A DNA stretch of 64,000 nucleotides from Citrifermentans bemidjiense Bem (GTDB taxonomy: Bacteria > Desulfobacterota > Desulfuromonadia > Geobacterales > Geobacteraceae): contig NC_011146.1 of the NCBI RefSeq assembly GCF_000020725.1, forward strand, positions 2,665,501 through 2,729,500. Reading direction: 5' to 3'. The translations under genes were made by a program, and so were the position numbers. The notes beneath the pieces were generated by a model, which saw only the letters and a list, made by a program, of their open reading frames with translations, did no database searches and had not been told where the DNA came from. Below are positions 52,584-62,324 of the stretch, one piece after another; within the stretch, counting starts at the first letter, position 1, and each line of letters opens with the position of its first letter.

Positions 52584-53797
52584 CGGTATTTTCTCCAGTC
52601 ATTGGTGAATAAGGTCGCCATTTCGGTTGCGCTCAGGGTCCTGCCGGAGGTGGTGGGCCTGGCACGGTCGCCTACCTGTATCGAATCCCCGGAATATTTG
52701 AACGAGTCGTCCCGCCGCCCTTCCTGCACCAGGAGGTAAACCCGCACAACTTTGACATGGTCCCTGATGTCGGCGGCGTCGTATGAGTTGAGCGTGGAGC
52801 CGGAAAGGTAGCTTATATCTCCGTCGTCCTTAGCGTCATATTCAAATTCGACCTGCAGGTCGGCCACGCAGTTTAACAGAGGGTACGGCGTCGCGAAACG
52901 GCCGGTGGCCTGGTCGACGACCGCCTTATAAAGGATGCCTGTGCCGGGGTTGCAGGTTGGAGGCGCCGATGCCGGGCGGGACAAGTAGTAGTCGGTGCGG
53001 TGGTAAGGCATGCGCAAGACACTCCCCAGGCCGGGGCTGTTGGCGAGACCGTAGGCGGTCACGATATGGGAACCGTCAGCCGGTTTGAAGGACTCGCCGG
53101 CGGGGAGCGCTCCGCCTGCTCCGATCTTGACCTCGAAATCGAGTCCGTCCATGAGCAGGATCTTCTCTTCGGCACCCGAGGTGGTGAAGATGGAAAGGAT
53201 GGCGGTGGCGCGGTCGCCGGGGCCGAGATCCTCGGCGTTGTACCACTTCTTGAGGTAGCTCTGATTTTCCGTACCGGTCGAGGAATAGTTCAGGTAGCTC
53301 CACTTGCGGCTCACATCGCCGGTGCCCCGGTTGAGGGCCGCCATGCCCGAGCGGACCACGAGATAGTCCGGACCGCCGCTGACGTTGGCCGTATCGCTGC
53401 CGTTTACTTCCTTGCTGCAGGTTCCGGCCGCCAGGGCCCGGATGTCGCCGCTGTCGACGGCGTTGAGGGAGGCGGAATCCATCCCCTGCGCCAGCGCCCC
53501 GTTCGCCGCAATCACCTCGGCATTAGCGCTTCCCCCCAGGTTTCGAAAGACAATGGCCCCGGTGTAGCTCTGAAAGCGCCAGGGGAGGCCATAGCCGGCG
53601 TGCTCGATGTCGTAGCGCAATAGCTCCAGCCCCACGACCCCCTCGATGTTACTGACCAATGACGACGAGTTTTGGGAGGAGAGCGCGACAATGCGCTGGA
53701 ACGCCTGGTTTGCCGCCAGGATCACGAAGAGGAAGATCCCCATGGCGACCAGCATCTCCGCCAGGGTGTAGCCGTTGTCGTTTCGCATCAGCTTCAC
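52535..53797 (-). CDS. PilW-like minor pilin
   Basis: A 420-residue minor pilin with a short leader and a class III cleavage site NDNG|YTLAEMLVAMG, Tyr in place of the usual Phe and the conserved Glu at +5. The hydrophobic helix is followed by a large globular domain with cysteines in ALAAGTCS and PPTCNPGTG. It is long for PilW. The GTG start overlaps the pilV stop by four bases; an ATG four codons on is also possible. Confidence 0.85.
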   Translation of the reverse strand: MKLMRNDNGYTLAEMLVAMGIFLFVILAANQAFQRIVALSSQNSSSLVSNIEGVVGLELLRYDIEHAGYGLPWRFQSYTGAIVFRNLGGSANAEVIAANGALAQGMDSASLNAVDSGDIRALAAGTCSKEVNGSDTANVSGGPDYLVVRSGMAALNRGTGDVSRKWSYLNYSSTGTENQSYLKKWYNAEDLGPGDRATAILSIFTTSGAEEKILLMDGLDFEVKIGAGGALPAGESFKPADGSHIVTAYGLANSPGLGSVLRMPYHRTDYYLSRPASAPPTCNPGTGILYKAVVDQATGRFATPYPLLNCVADLQVEFEYDAKDDGDISYLSGSTLNSYDAADIRDHVKVVRVYLLVQEGRRDDSFKYSGDSIQVGDRARPTTSGRTLSATEMATLFTNDWRKYRWKLYTIVTRPKNLVQ

Positions 53798-54213
53798 TTG
53801 CCGTCCTTATAGCTGCGAACCGTCCTTACCTCGTGGAAGGAGGTCATGTTCTTGTAGGCCCACTTAACCTTCACAATGAACCGGTAGCTGTCGCTTGAAG
53901 GGATTTGAAGCGCCTCCCGTATCACCGTGTACTGTTTGTCCCCTCCTCGCAGCTGGCTCGCAACCGTGATAGTTTGCAGGGGAGTTACCGCCGACTGCGG
54001 CAGGCGCATCAACTGCGCCATCTGGCTTTCACCGATAAGTACCGCCTCGTCGCGCAGCTGGTTCTTGACGTTGCTGGCGGTGCTGAACCCTACCACCTGG
54101 AGCAGGCCGAAGAGGCTCACGATCACCACCCCCATGGCGACCACGACCTCCACAAGGGTGAAACCGGCGCTACCGGATGGTGATGTTTTCCGAACTGCAT
54201 GCTGCTGAAGCAT
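53794..54213 (-). CDS. PilV-like minor pilin
   Basis: 139 residues with a prepilin site GSAG|FTLVEVVVAMG and a small C-terminal domain. The longer leader (about 17 residues) and position between fimT and pilW match the PilV family (type IV pilus modification protein). The start lies inside the end of the fimT-like gene (44-base overlap); AAGGA abuts the ATG. Confidence 0.85.
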   Translation of the reverse strand: MLQQHAVRKTSPSGSAGFTLVEVVVAMGVVIVSLFGLLQVVGFSTASNVKNQLRDEAVLIGESQMAQLMRLPQSAVTPLQTITVASQLRGGDKQYTVIREALQIPSSDSYRFIVKVKWAYKNMTSFHEVRTVRSYKDGK

Positions 54214-54664
54214 TCCTTTTCCCCGTTTCTATGCGCGTTGGCGTGATGACCAAGGTGTCGGCCGCAGCCTCGTTGCCGGCTGGTTCGGTGCAAACGGCGT
54301 CGCTGTCCGCGCTGTCGCTGACGCCGGCCGCATTGAACACGACCACGAAAGGATCCGACTTGAGCGAGAGCCTGTGCCGTAGTGTCTTTCTCTGGAGCGG
54401 GTTGCCGGTGGCGCTCCCCGAAGAGTACGCCGCGAAGCCGGTGGGGGTGAGCGACACAGCCCGGGCCCGCTTCTCGAAAAGAGCCTGGCTGCGCGCCGCT
54501 AGAAGATCGGCGTGCAGGGTCTTCACCTGCGCCTCAATGGAACTTTTCCTGGAGTAGCGGTTGAACTGGAGCGTCGCCAGGCTCAGGAGCACTGTCAGCA
54601 TCGCCAGCACGATCAGGAGTTCCAAGAGGGTGAACCCCTTGTCTGCGGATATTCTGCGTTTCAA
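54170..54664 (-). CDS. FimT/GspH-type pseudopilin
   Basis: 164 residues with prepilin site ADKG|FTLLELLIVLAML, a long helix continuing to ARSQALFEKRARAVSL, which is the FimT/GspH feature, and a globular C-terminus with two cysteine positions (DAVCTEP, SAACSS). TTG start preceded by GGGGGAAGC. It lies 45 bases after pilY1, and begins the overlapping minor pilin set. Confidence 0.85.
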   Translation of the reverse strand: MKRRISADKGFTLLELLIVLAMLTVLLSLATLQFNRYSRKSSIEAQVKTLHADLLAARSQALFEKRARAVSLTPTGFAAYSSGSATGNPLQRKTLRHRLSLKSDPFVVVFNAAGVSDSADSDAVCTEPAGNEAAADTLVITPTRIETGKRNASAACSSENITIR

Positions 54665-54709
54665 GCTTCCCCCTCGCCTCTTGTGCCCTTCCCGCTTCAG
54701 GAGGTGCCG

Positions 54710-57700
54710 CTAGTGTTCCTTGATGTGCATGATCCGCTTCACCGGCTTCAGGTTGCTTTTGGTGAAGATGGGGGGTGAATCCGCCGACGCTTTCCCGACC
54801 AGGGAATCGAACACCTCGCGCGGGTCCGTGTGCGGCGGCCGTTTTTCCAGGTCTAGCTCCTCGAAGCTCCCGGTGGAGAGCTGAACCAGCACCTTGCCCT
54901 GCAGTGCCGCGGCCGGGGGATTCCCCCCGGTATCGAACTTCGCCGCCCATAGCGCCGTGGTCCCCCCGAACCCGCAGGGGTCGGAGGTGGGTGCGTAGGT
55001 GGTGTAGTAGACCACCCCGTTGGTAAGCGCCACAGGATCGGTGACGACACGCTCGGCGCCGAGCGAGGCGGCAGTCTGCTCACCGGCGAGATTTATGTAC
55101 CACCCCTGGTTGCTGATGCTGTTCGATATGGTGCTTGACTGGTTGGTCAGCTGCGACAGTGAAGTTCCTGAACTGCAGGAGGCATCGAGGCGGTCCGCTG
55201 AGGTGTAGCACGGATCCTTCACGCCGTAGAGCCGGCGCTGTCCGTCGTTGTCGTCCTGGTTGTAGTAGTAGCGCCCGGAGCCGAAGTAGAGCCAGAGGTT
55301 GTGGTTCTTGCGGTCCTGGAGCCGGATCACGCTGGTGGTAACAGGCCCGGTCCCGTCGATCACCTTGCTGAGCTTCCAGTTCCGGGGATTCGGGTCCTCG
55401 CCGGTAACAACCCGCAGCACCCCGCCCCCGGTCCAGGTGGTGCCTAAGAGCTGCGTGTAGCCGATGTAAATGGCGTCGTCCTGGTAGTGCCCAGGCGAGG
55501 CGGTGTTCCACCGGTCCGTGTCGGAGACGCCGCTCGTGATGGTGCCGGCGAAGGCGTTTGCTATCTTGCTGCCATCGACCAGGGTGTCGAGCACCGCGGC
55601 AACCGTGCCGTCCTCAAGGTTCAGCACGTAGATGGTGAGGTTTTGGGTCGAGGTCCCCTTGAACTGGTGGCTGGAGGTGTCAATGGGACCGGTAGGGCCC
55701 GAGGCGAGCACGGCGAACCACTTCCCGTTCTTGGACTTGTCGGGGGTGACGTTGTCCGCCTTGCGGGCGCTGATCTTCACGAGTGCCGCCCCTGCGGTGG
55801 AGAAGCCGAGGTTCTGGTGCCCGAACTCCCACATAAGCGACGGCGACTCGGGCTGCGTGACGTCGAGGGCGAAGTAGGAGGAGTACCCGACACCTTTGGT
55901 GACATCGAGCGGGTCGAGGGCCGGGGTCTCGACGCAGTCGGTACCCTTGCACCCCGCACCTTTCATCTTGGATGCCCCGCCAAGCCCCATGCTCCCCACC
56001 AAGACGGTGCGCCAGTTGCTTCCGTCCGTGGCCTTGGCACAGTTCCAGTAGTCGCTGCTGCAGCCGGCAGGCTTACCCATGCTCACGTCGTTGATGATGG
56101 TTGACCCGTCCACGTAGTAAAGGTGTTTGTATGCCGGGTCCGCGTAGTAGGTTAGATAGGGAAGCGCGTTTTTGGGGATGAAGGCCCACTGCTCCTCCCC
56201 CAAACCGGTGCCGGAGAGAGAGGCCCGACGGTCCCCGGAACTGCTGACATCGAGTTTCCCAAGCTTGAAGGCGTGCAACATTCCGTCGTTGGCCCCGACG
56301 TACACCATGCCACGATTGGCATAGGCGGAACTGTAGATGAAGCCTGTTTTGTGCCGGTCATCGCCGTAGGAGGTGTCGCCGTATCCTCCAGGGACAGGGG
56401 TGTTATAGGCATTTAGCTTCATCGTGGACTGCAGCTTTGGCGTCGAGGCAACGATGTCCCCCAAGCGCCAGACCCCTGGGGTTCCGCCTATGTTCACGGT
56501 GCGGTTTCGGTACCCCCCCTGGTCGGTCCCCGCAATATAGGAGATGATTTTGTCCGCCTCAGTCTGATTGGCCGCCTGGAGCAGGCTGCGGGTGGAGGCG
56601 AGCGAGGTGTCCAGGCCGGTGAAGCTGGTGAGGGTGCCGACAGTCTGGGTGTAGATGGTGCGCGGCGCGCTCCTCTCCCAGAGAAGTTTTCCGGCGCGCC
56701 AGATGCTCTTCACCGAGTCGGCATCCACCTCATCGAGGAAGGTGTAGCTGTCGGCGACACCGTCCCCGTTGCTGTCGACGTCGGGCCTGCCGTCCCCCTG
56801 GGCATCGCTGAAGCGCCGCGCCGTGGTCCGGTCGAGCGAGGCGTTGTAGCGAAACCCGACCACGTTATCCCGGCCGAGGTTCAGGTAGTGCGCCGGCGAG
56901 GGCGTCGCCTCGACGTAGTCGCTGTCCTCCCGCATGGTGCTGTTGCTGATGAAGGGATCGACGTAGTACCACATGTTATGCAGCTCCCCGATCCAATCCA
57001 CAGAGGTCTGGGCGCCGAAGAAGCGTTTCGGGTAAAAGAGGGCCTGCAGCACGTTGGCGCCGCTCCCCTCGCTGTTGCTGAGGATGGAGGCGGCTGTGCC
57101 GGAGGAGACCCGGGCCAGGATGTCGTTGAAGGCGTTTTGCAAGGATTCGGCGAGGACGGAGCCGGTCTGGGCCTCGAAGTAGGTGTCCGGTATGCCGTCG
57201 CCGTTTTTGTCCCACTTGCGGGTTTTGTCCGGCCTGCCGGTGGAGTCGTAGTCGTCGTACCCTCCGTACTTGGCCGTCTTCTGAAGTATTTCCCGGCCGA
57301 TGGCGGAATCGTCGAAGGCGAAGACCGTGTAGACCGTGATGTTCTGCTTGCCGGGAAGGGCATTCTTCCCCAGGGTGGAGGAGCGCAGATCGGTGTTATG
57401 AGCCCAGTAGGCTACCGCTTCCAGGTAGTAGCTCCCCGACTGGGTGTTGGCGCTCGCCGCGTACTGGCTGGGATACCTTTCCTGGCTGGCGATGCTGTCC
57501 ATCCAACTCTTCACGTCGAGGCTTGGGTCTGTCACCTTGCCGGCCAGGTTGGTGGAGGCGCCCGGAAGGTTCTCGTCCTGGGTCGACTCCCCGTCCGTCA
57601 GGATCATCACGAAGTTCTTCTGGCAGGGGTACTGGATCGGATCCCTCCCCGAGTAGGTCCCGCCGTTGTAGGCGCTGTCGGCAGCTTCGAAGTAGCGGCT

Positions 57701-59482
57701 GGCCTCGAAGAGCGTTTCCGCGAGCGGGGTCCAGGTGGAGGGATCGGTATTCTCTATCTGCGTGACCAGGTTGGTGCCGGTTGTCCCCAGATCGACAGCA
57801 ACGTGACCGCCGTCCTTCACCGCGGTAACGCCGCTTTCGTAGCGGTAGCCGTCGTTAAAGAACATGAGGCCGAAATTTATCTTGTCCCGGTAGCCCGTGA
57901 TCAGGCCGTCCTGCGGCGGATTCTGGCCGACGTAGACCTTGACGTCATAGCTTCTGTTGTTGGTGGTGTCCCTGATCACCTCGGTCGAAGTACCGGCACG
58001 GACGGTGTAGCGAACGTTGTTGTAGCTCTTGTAAAAGTCGCGGTCCGGGTCCTCCGCCGCGATGAGGTAGTTGGTCGTGTTGGTGGAACGCGACAGCGCC
58101 TTTCCTCCCACGAGCACCTTGCGAATGATGTCGACGCGGCGCATGGTGAGCCAGTTCAGGAAGTTGCCCGACCAAAAGGAGCTCTTGTTGACGGCGGCGG
58201 CAGTATCGGGCTCGAAGTAGGAGCCGCTGTACTTATACATCCTGGCGCTGTCGAAGTAGCCGAAGTAGGGAAAGGCCGGATCGTAACTGGTGTCGTATGA
58301 GCTGGTACCGGTACCGGGCGCCTTGTAGGCGAATTCGTACATGCTCCCCGAGTTGTCGACGATGAGGAGCAGGTTCGGCTTGACCCCTGTTCCGTCGTTG
58401 CTCACGTAGGGGGGAACCTGGCAGTAGTCGTTGAGAGAAGGTGGCGGGGTCGCCCCGGCAGTAGTAAAGGTCCAGACCTTCGCGCCGGCGAGGGAGTTGC
58501 CGGAGAGGTCCTGCACCGCAGTGGAAATGGTCACCGTATAGGTGGAACCTGCTGCAAGCGGCGCGGAAGGTGTGAAGGTGGCGACCCAGGTGGAGGGGTT
58601 ATAGCTCACCGTGCCGCTCACACCGCTTACGCTGAAGCTGCTGGACGATATGGTGCCGGCGCTGACGGCCTCGCTGAAGGTGGCGCTTATGGACGCGCCG
58701 GTTGCGACACCGGTGGCGCCGGAGACAGGGGTGACGGAAACCACCCTCGGAGCGATGCTGTCTACCTTGAGGGTGCGGAAGGTAAAGGTGTAATCTCCAG
58801 GCAACCTGTTCCCCGCTGCATCACCGACTGTGCTGCTGACGGTGACGGTGTAGGGTGTGTCGGGATTGAGGCTGGAGGTGGGATGGAAGGTGGCGATCTT
58901 TTGGGTGTCGTCGAGGGAAACCGTGCCGCTGACAGTGCCGTTATTGACGCTGATGCTGAAGGTGGTGATGCTGAGAGGGTCCATCACCTCGCTGAAGGTG
59001 ATGCTGATGTCGGAGGCAATAGGAACGTCGGTGGCGGAACTGGCTGGGAAGGTTGCCGTAACCACAGGAGCAGTGGTGTCCGTGGAAGGTTTCGCCTTGG
59101 TGGTGAAACTCCAGCTGTAATTGGAACCCATCTTAGTGCCGCTTTTGTTCTGCACCCTGTAATCGATGCTGACCGTGTAGGTGGTACTGTACTGGAGGTT
59201 GTTCTTCAGGCTGATCTTGACCCAGTCCCCCTTTGAGTCGTTAACCAGGCTCACCGAATACTTGGCGCCGTTGTCGACGCTGATCCTGCCGGAGAAGCTG
59301 TCCTTGTCCATTCGGGCATCATCGAACTCAGCCCATATGGTGTCGACCACAGCTGGGTCAACATTGGTGGCACCGCTTGCCGGGGAAAGGGAACTGCCGA
59401 GGATCTGGGGTGCGGCAAACGCCGACGCCGCCAGGCATCCGAAAATGAGGCAGGTGACTAAGGTGGCGAACAGCGTCTTCAT
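54710..59482 (-). CDS. PilY1-like pilus adhesin with three N-terminal Ig-like (Big_5) domains
   Basis: A 1590-residue secreted protein with signal peptide (TLFATLVTCLIFGCLAASAFA). Three Ig-like Big_5 domains occupy about 24-130, 134-240 and 242-345 (repeated ...FSE(V/A)...FTF(R/T)T). A von Willebrand A-like domain with the MIDAS DNSGS near 376 follows. The C-terminal half is the PilY1 beta-propeller, with Ca-binding-type loops DKNGDGIPD near 760 and DSNGDGVAD near 905. PilY1 acts at the pilus tip in assembly, adhesion and surface sensing. The start overlaps the small secreted protein upstream (ATGA). Confidence 0.92.
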   Translation of the reverse strand: MKTLFATLVTCLIFGCLAASAFAAPQILGSSLSPASGATNVDPAVVDTIWAEFDDARMDKDSFSGRISVDNGAKYSVSLVNDSKGDWVKISLKNNLQYSTTYTVSIDYRVQNKSGTKMGSNYSWSFTTKAKPSTDTTAPVVTATFPASSATDVPIASDISITFSEVMDPLSITTFSISVNNGTVSGTVSLDDTQKIATFHPTSSLNPDTPYTVTVSSTVGDAAGNRLPGDYTFTFRTLKVDSIAPRVVSVTPVSGATGVATGASISATFSEAVSAGTISSSSFSVSGVSGTVSYNPSTWVATFTPSAPLAAGSTYTVTISTAVQDLSGNSLAGAKVWTFTTAGATPPPSLNDYCQVPPYVSNDGTGVKPNLLLIVDNSGSMYEFAYKAPGTGTSSYDTSYDPAFPYFGYFDSARMYKYSGSYFEPDTAAAVNKSSFWSGNFLNWLTMRRVDIIRKVLVGGKALSRSTNTTNYLIAAEDPDRDFYKSYNNVRYTVRAGTSTEVIRDTTNNRSYDVKVYVGQNPPQDGLITGYRDKINFGLMFFNDGYRYESGVTAVKDGGHVAVDLGTTGTNLVTQIENTDPSTWTPLAETLFEASRYFEAADSAYNGGTYSGRDPIQYPCQKNFVMILTDGESTQDENLPGASTNLAGKVTDPSLDVKSWMDSIASQERYPSQYAASANTQSGSYYLEAVAYWAHNTDLRSSTLGKNALPGKQNITVYTVFAFDDSAIGREILQKTAKYGGYDDYDSTGRPDKTRKWDKNGDGIPDTYFEAQTGSVLAESLQNAFNDILARVSSGTAASILSNSEGSGANVLQALFYPKRFFGAQTSVDWIGELHNMWYYVDPFISNSTMREDSDYVEATPSPAHYLNLGRDNVVGFRYNASLDRTTARRFSDAQGDGRPDVDSNGDGVADSYTFLDEVDADSVKSIWRAGKLLWERSAPRTIYTQTVGTLTSFTGLDTSLASTRSLLQAANQTEADKIISYIAGTDQGGYRNRTVNIGGTPGVWRLGDIVASTPKLQSTMKLNAYNTPVPGGYGDTSYGDDRHKTGFIYSSAYANRGMVYVGANDGMLHAFKLGKLDVSSSGDRRASLSGTGLGEEQWAFIPKNALPYLTYYADPAYKHLYYVDGSTIINDVSMGKPAGCSSDYWNCAKATDGSNWRTVLVGSMGLGGASKMKGAGCKGTDCVETPALDPLDVTKGVGYSSYFALDVTQPESPSLMWEFGHQNLGFSTAGAALVKISARKADNVTPDKSKNGKWFAVLASGPTGPIDTSSHQFKGTSTQNLTIYVLNLEDGTVAAVLDTLVDGSKIANAFAGTITSGVSDTDRWNTASPGHYQDDAIYIGYTQLLGTTWTGGGVLRVVTGEDPNPRNWKLSKVIDGTGPVTTSVIRLQDRKNHNLWLYFGSGRYYYNQDDNDGQRRLYGVKDPCYTSADRLDASCSSGTSLSQLTNQSSTISNSISNQGWYINLAGEQTAASLGAERVVTDPVALTNGVVYYTTYAPTSDPCGFGGTTALWAAKFDTGGNPPAAALQGKVLVQLSTGSFEELDLEKRPPHTDPREVFDSLVGKASADSPPIFTKSNLKPVKRIMHIKEH

Positions 59483-59781
59483 TTGGGTGCGTCCAGTATG
59501 GTAACGGTGAGAGCAGTGCCGTCCTTGGGGGCGATGCGCACCAAGGTGTGCGGCAGGACGCGGCGTTGAGGGACAGGGGCTCCCTCGTTGAAGAACCTTG
59601 TATGGTCATCGACTCTGATGCGGCGGGTGTCGCCGTCAGCAAGCCGCACCGACAGATAACCTGCGTTGCGACCGGTGACGGTGCCGAGAAATTCCTCTTC
59701 TGCATGGCAGAGGGCGGCGACAAACAAGGTGGGGACGTAGATAGTCAGAAAGATGGGAAAGAGCCGTATCAAACGGTACAT
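59479..59781 (-). CDS. small secreted protein of the pilus cluster
   Basis: 100 residues with a signal peptide (LFPIFLTIYVPTLFVAALCHA) and a small beta-rich domain (FLGTVTGRNAGYLSVRLADG, TRRIRVDDHTRF), resembling the OB-like DUF5666 type of secreted protein, though this is a guess. It is first in the overlapping pilY1-fimT-pilV-pilW-pilX set, so it is likely to be co-expressed and may assist PilY1. Confidence 0.7.
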   Translation of the reverse strand: MYRLIRLFPIFLTIYVPTLFVAALCHAEEEFLGTVTGRNAGYLSVRLADGDTRRIRVDDHTRFFNEGAPVPQRRVLPHTLVRIAPKDGTALTVTILDAPK

Positions 59782-60169
59782 ATTTGCTCCAATAACAGTA
59801 GCGGATCACAGAAGCCGACCGCCGGCGCCGGGCAGCTATTCAGCTATTTAACGGCATACCTGGCTGAGGAAGTCACAAAAAACCAGCAAAGTTAAAAATA
59901 GAGAAAAATATTGTGCTGTTATTTCAGTCGTATACCACATCAATCAAGACCCGTCATCTAAATAATTTCATAACGCCATATCACGGCATTCGGTCAAATA
60001 ACGTTGTTTATTAGCTAAATCTAAGCCGGATTGCAAGAGGTGAAAAAAGTCAGTAAGAACCAACAGGGGCTTCAGGGGGGGGGTACTGCGGGGAACGCCA
60101 CAGGGGTGGCAACTAAGGGAAGTGCTGCTACAGCATGGCGCGGCAGAATCAGATCAACTGAAGGATGAA
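59782..60169. other. AT-rich intergenic region between the ars and pilus clusters
   Basis: 388 bases. I see no gene, RNA or clear repeat. The composition is markedly AT-rich at about 59870-60050, so the pilus operon promoter probably lies here, but no convincing -24/-12 or -35/-10 pair can be chosen. Confidence 0.5.
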
Positions 60170-60805
60170 CTATGGGCTGCAACTGCAACCGCAGGAACAT
60201 GACATCCCCTTGGCTTTGGCAAAAGCCTCCCTTCCTTCCTTGAAACTCAGGTACCCGATGAGCATGGCTCCAATGGCATCCAGGCTTCCGACACCGGTCA
60301 GTTCGTATCCTGCACTGGAGACCAACAAAGCCAGGGAGAAGTACAGGCAGGCGCGGGAACAAGCGGCGTCGGCCATAATCGCAGGCGAATTGAGCGCTAT
60401 CCCCACGGCGGTCTTCTGCCGGATGAGGTACCACATGAAAGAGACGGAGACCAGGGAGACGACGACGCCCCAAAAGGTGGTGTCCGGCTTATGGTGCTGG
60501 TAGAGGTTGAGGAAAGCGGTCGCCACGAGCCCTGCCGTCAGCAGGTAGAAGGAGACGCCGGTGATCTTCAGGGCGCGCTGCTCGAACTCGTCGCGGCTCT
60601 CCCCACCATTCGCCCTGATCCGCTGCAGCATGTGCCAGACGCCCACCGCGGAGATGACCTCTATGAACGAGTCGGCCCCGAAGCCGAAGAGCGCCAGCGT
60701 CTCGTCGGCTGCCCCTATCCACATGGATACGAGACCTTCTAGGACGTTGTAGAAAATAGTGAACAGGGCGAGATAGCTCGCGCGCTTGTAGCCGGATGAT
60801 CTCAT
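60170..60805 (-). CDS. CDF-like cation transporter with a cysteine transport site and Cys-rich tail
   Basis: 211 residues with about six membrane helices in the cation diffusion facilitator order. The TM2 metal pair appears as D45-SFI-E49 (usually D/HxxxD), and the TM5 pair as C149-SRA-C153 where family members have HxxxD. TM6 has the usual GSLDAIGAMLIGYLSFKEG. The large cytosolic domain is missing; instead the protein ends SCSCGCSCSP with four cysteines. Last gene of arsR-acr3-arsC; its ATG overlaps the arsC stop (ATGA). Transport of a thiophilic metal(loid) is my inference. Confidence 0.8.
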   Translation of the reverse strand: MRSSGYKRASYLALFTIFYNVLEGLVSMWIGAADETLALFGFGADSFIEVISAVGVWHMLQRIRANGGESRDEFEQRALKITGVSFYLLTAGLVATAFLNLYQHHKPDTTFWGVVVSLVSVSFMWYLIRQKTAVGIALNSPAIMADAACSRACLYFSLALLVSSAGYELTGVGSLDAIGAMLIGYLSFKEGREAFAKAKGMSCSCGCSCSP

Positions 60806-61230
60806 ACCGTGACACTCCAGGTTTTAACCTTTTCTTTGATGGCGTCCCTTATGCTGCGGATCGCGGACAGTTTTTCCTCATCTGTCCCCTGCAGCACAGA
60901 GGGATCCGGGAAGCCCCAATGAAGCCTCAGCGCCTGCCCCGGGAAAAGCGGGCAGCGCTCGGCACTGGTTTCGTCGCAAACGGTGATGACGTAATCGAAA
61001 AGCTCACCGCTGTCGATGAAATCGGAAACCTGCTTGGTCTTGTTGCCTGAGATGTCGATGTCGACCTCCTTCATGGCCTGGACCACGAGAGGGTTCAGCC
61101 TGCCCGATTCGATACCGGCGCTTCGCACCTCGAACCGTTCTCCGCCGGCTTGCTTCAGAAACGCCTCGCCCATCTGGCTTCTGGCACTGTTATGTATGCA
61201 AACGAACAAGACCCTTACTTTTTGTTGCAT
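60802..61230 (-). CDS. arsC: arsenate reductase, thioredoxin-coupled (LMW phosphatase type)
   Basis: 142 residues of the low-molecular-weight tyrosine phosphatase fold. The P-loop cysteine is C11 in VCIHNSARS, and the redox cysteines C85 (ITVCDE) and C93 (ERCPLFPG) match the three-cysteine relay of Staphylococcus/Bacillus ArsC. It reduces arsenate to arsenite for export by Acr3. AGGAG precedes the ATG at 61230; the frame to 61293 would overlap acr3. The gap to acr3 is 13 bases. Confidence 0.94.
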   Translation of the reverse strand: MQQKVRVLFVCIHNSARSQMGEAFLKQAGGERFEVRSAGIESGRLNPLVVQAMKEVDIDISGNKTKQVSDFIDSGELFDYVITVCDETSAERCPLFPGQALRLHWGFPDPSVLQGTDEEKLSAIRSIRDAIKEKVKTWSVTV

Positions 61231-61243
61231 CGTCTGTCTCCTG

Positions 61244-62299
61244 TCAAAGGCTGGAACCGGAAAAGTAGCGGCGCTGGAACCAGAAAGCCACATTCACGAG
61301 GGCTATCATGACCGGCACTTCCACCAATGGGCCGATCACCGCGGCAAACGCGGCGCCGGAATTGAGTCCGAAAACGGCGACCGCAACGGCGATGGCCAAT
61401 TCGAAATTGTTGCTCGCGGCGGTGAAGGCAAGAGTCGTCGTCTTGCTGTAGTCAGCCCCAAGCTTTTTCCCCATCCAGAAGGAGACGAAGAACATGGCGA
61501 CGAAATAGATGAGCAGCGGTACCGCGATCCGGACGACGTCGAGAGGAAGCTGAACGATGAGGTTCCCCTTCAGGCTGAACATGACGACGATGGTGAACAG
61601 AAGCGCAATCAGTGTGATCGGGCCGATCCTGGGCACGAACTCCCTGTGGTAGCGTTCCTTCCCCATTACCTTGACGCCGACCAGGCGCGTGATGGCCCCG
61701 GCGATAAACGGGACGCCAAGGTAGATAAAGACACTCTTGGCGATCTGCCCTATGCCGACTTCCACGATGCTGCCCGACAGGCCGATCAGAGGCGGGAGGA
61801 CCGTGATGAAGAACCAGGCATAGACGCTGTAGAAGAGGACCTGGAAGATGCTGTTGAAGGCGACCAACCCCGCAGCGTACTCGGTGTTTCCCTTTGCCAG
61901 ATCGTTCCAGACGATGACCATGGCGATGCATCTGGCGAGCCCTATCATGATGAGTCCCACCATGTACTCAGGCTTGTCGGGAAGAAAGGCGACAGCCAGG
62001 ATGAACATCAGAACCGGCCCTATCAGCCAGTTTTGAACCAGCGAAAGCCCGAGAACCCGTTTGTTGTGGAAGACCTCCGGCATCTCCTCGTACTTCACCT
62101 TGGCGAAGGGAGGGTACATCATGAGAATGAGGCCGGCGGCAATAGGGATGTTGGTGGTCCCTACCTGGAAGCTGTTGATGAAACTTTCAACTCCCGGAAA
62201 CAAGTACCCCGCTCCCACCCCTGCAAACATGGCGAGGAAGATCCAAAGGGTAAGATAGCGGTCGAGAAACGACAGCTTTGGGGAAACTCCGGTAGACAT
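61244..62299 (-). CDS. acr3: arsenite efflux transporter, ACR3 family
   Basis: 351 residues with ten membrane helices. The ACR3 signature [18 protein letters not shown] near residue 128 contains the conserved functional cysteine, and the C-terminal [21 protein letters not shown] carries the conserved Asn/Glu region. It pumps arsenite out of the cell using the proton gradient. AAGGAGG precedes the ATG. Second gene of the ars operon. Confidence 0.95.
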   Translation of the reverse strand: MSTGVSPKLSFLDRYLTLWIFLAMFAGVGAGYLFPGVESFINSFQVGTTNIPIAAGLILMMYPPFAKVKYEEMPEVFHNKRVLGLSLVQNWLIGPVLMFILAVAFLPDKPEYMVGLIMIGLARCIAMVIVWNDLAKGNTEYAAGLVAFNSIFQVLFYSVYAWFFITVLPPLIGLSGSIVEVGIGQIAKSVFIYLGVPFIAGAITRLVGVKVMGKERYHREFVPRIGPITLIALLFTIVVMFSLKGNLIVQLPLDVVRIAVPLLIYFVAMFFVSFWMGKKLGADYSKTTTLAFTAASNNFELAIAVAVAVFGLNSGAAFAAVIGPLVEVPVMIALVNVAFWFQRRYFSGSSL

Positions 62300-62324
62300 G
62301 CGTCCTCCTTACAGACAGTTCTTC

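Noticed and set aside
56888-58300. Plus-strand open frame of 470 codons
   Set aside because: Antisense to pilY1; no SD, no recognisable motif, typical GC-skew shadow.
59782-60169. Sigma-54 promoter for the pilus operon
   Set aside because: I searched by eye on the minus strand for TGGCAC-N5-TTGC and found no convincing match.
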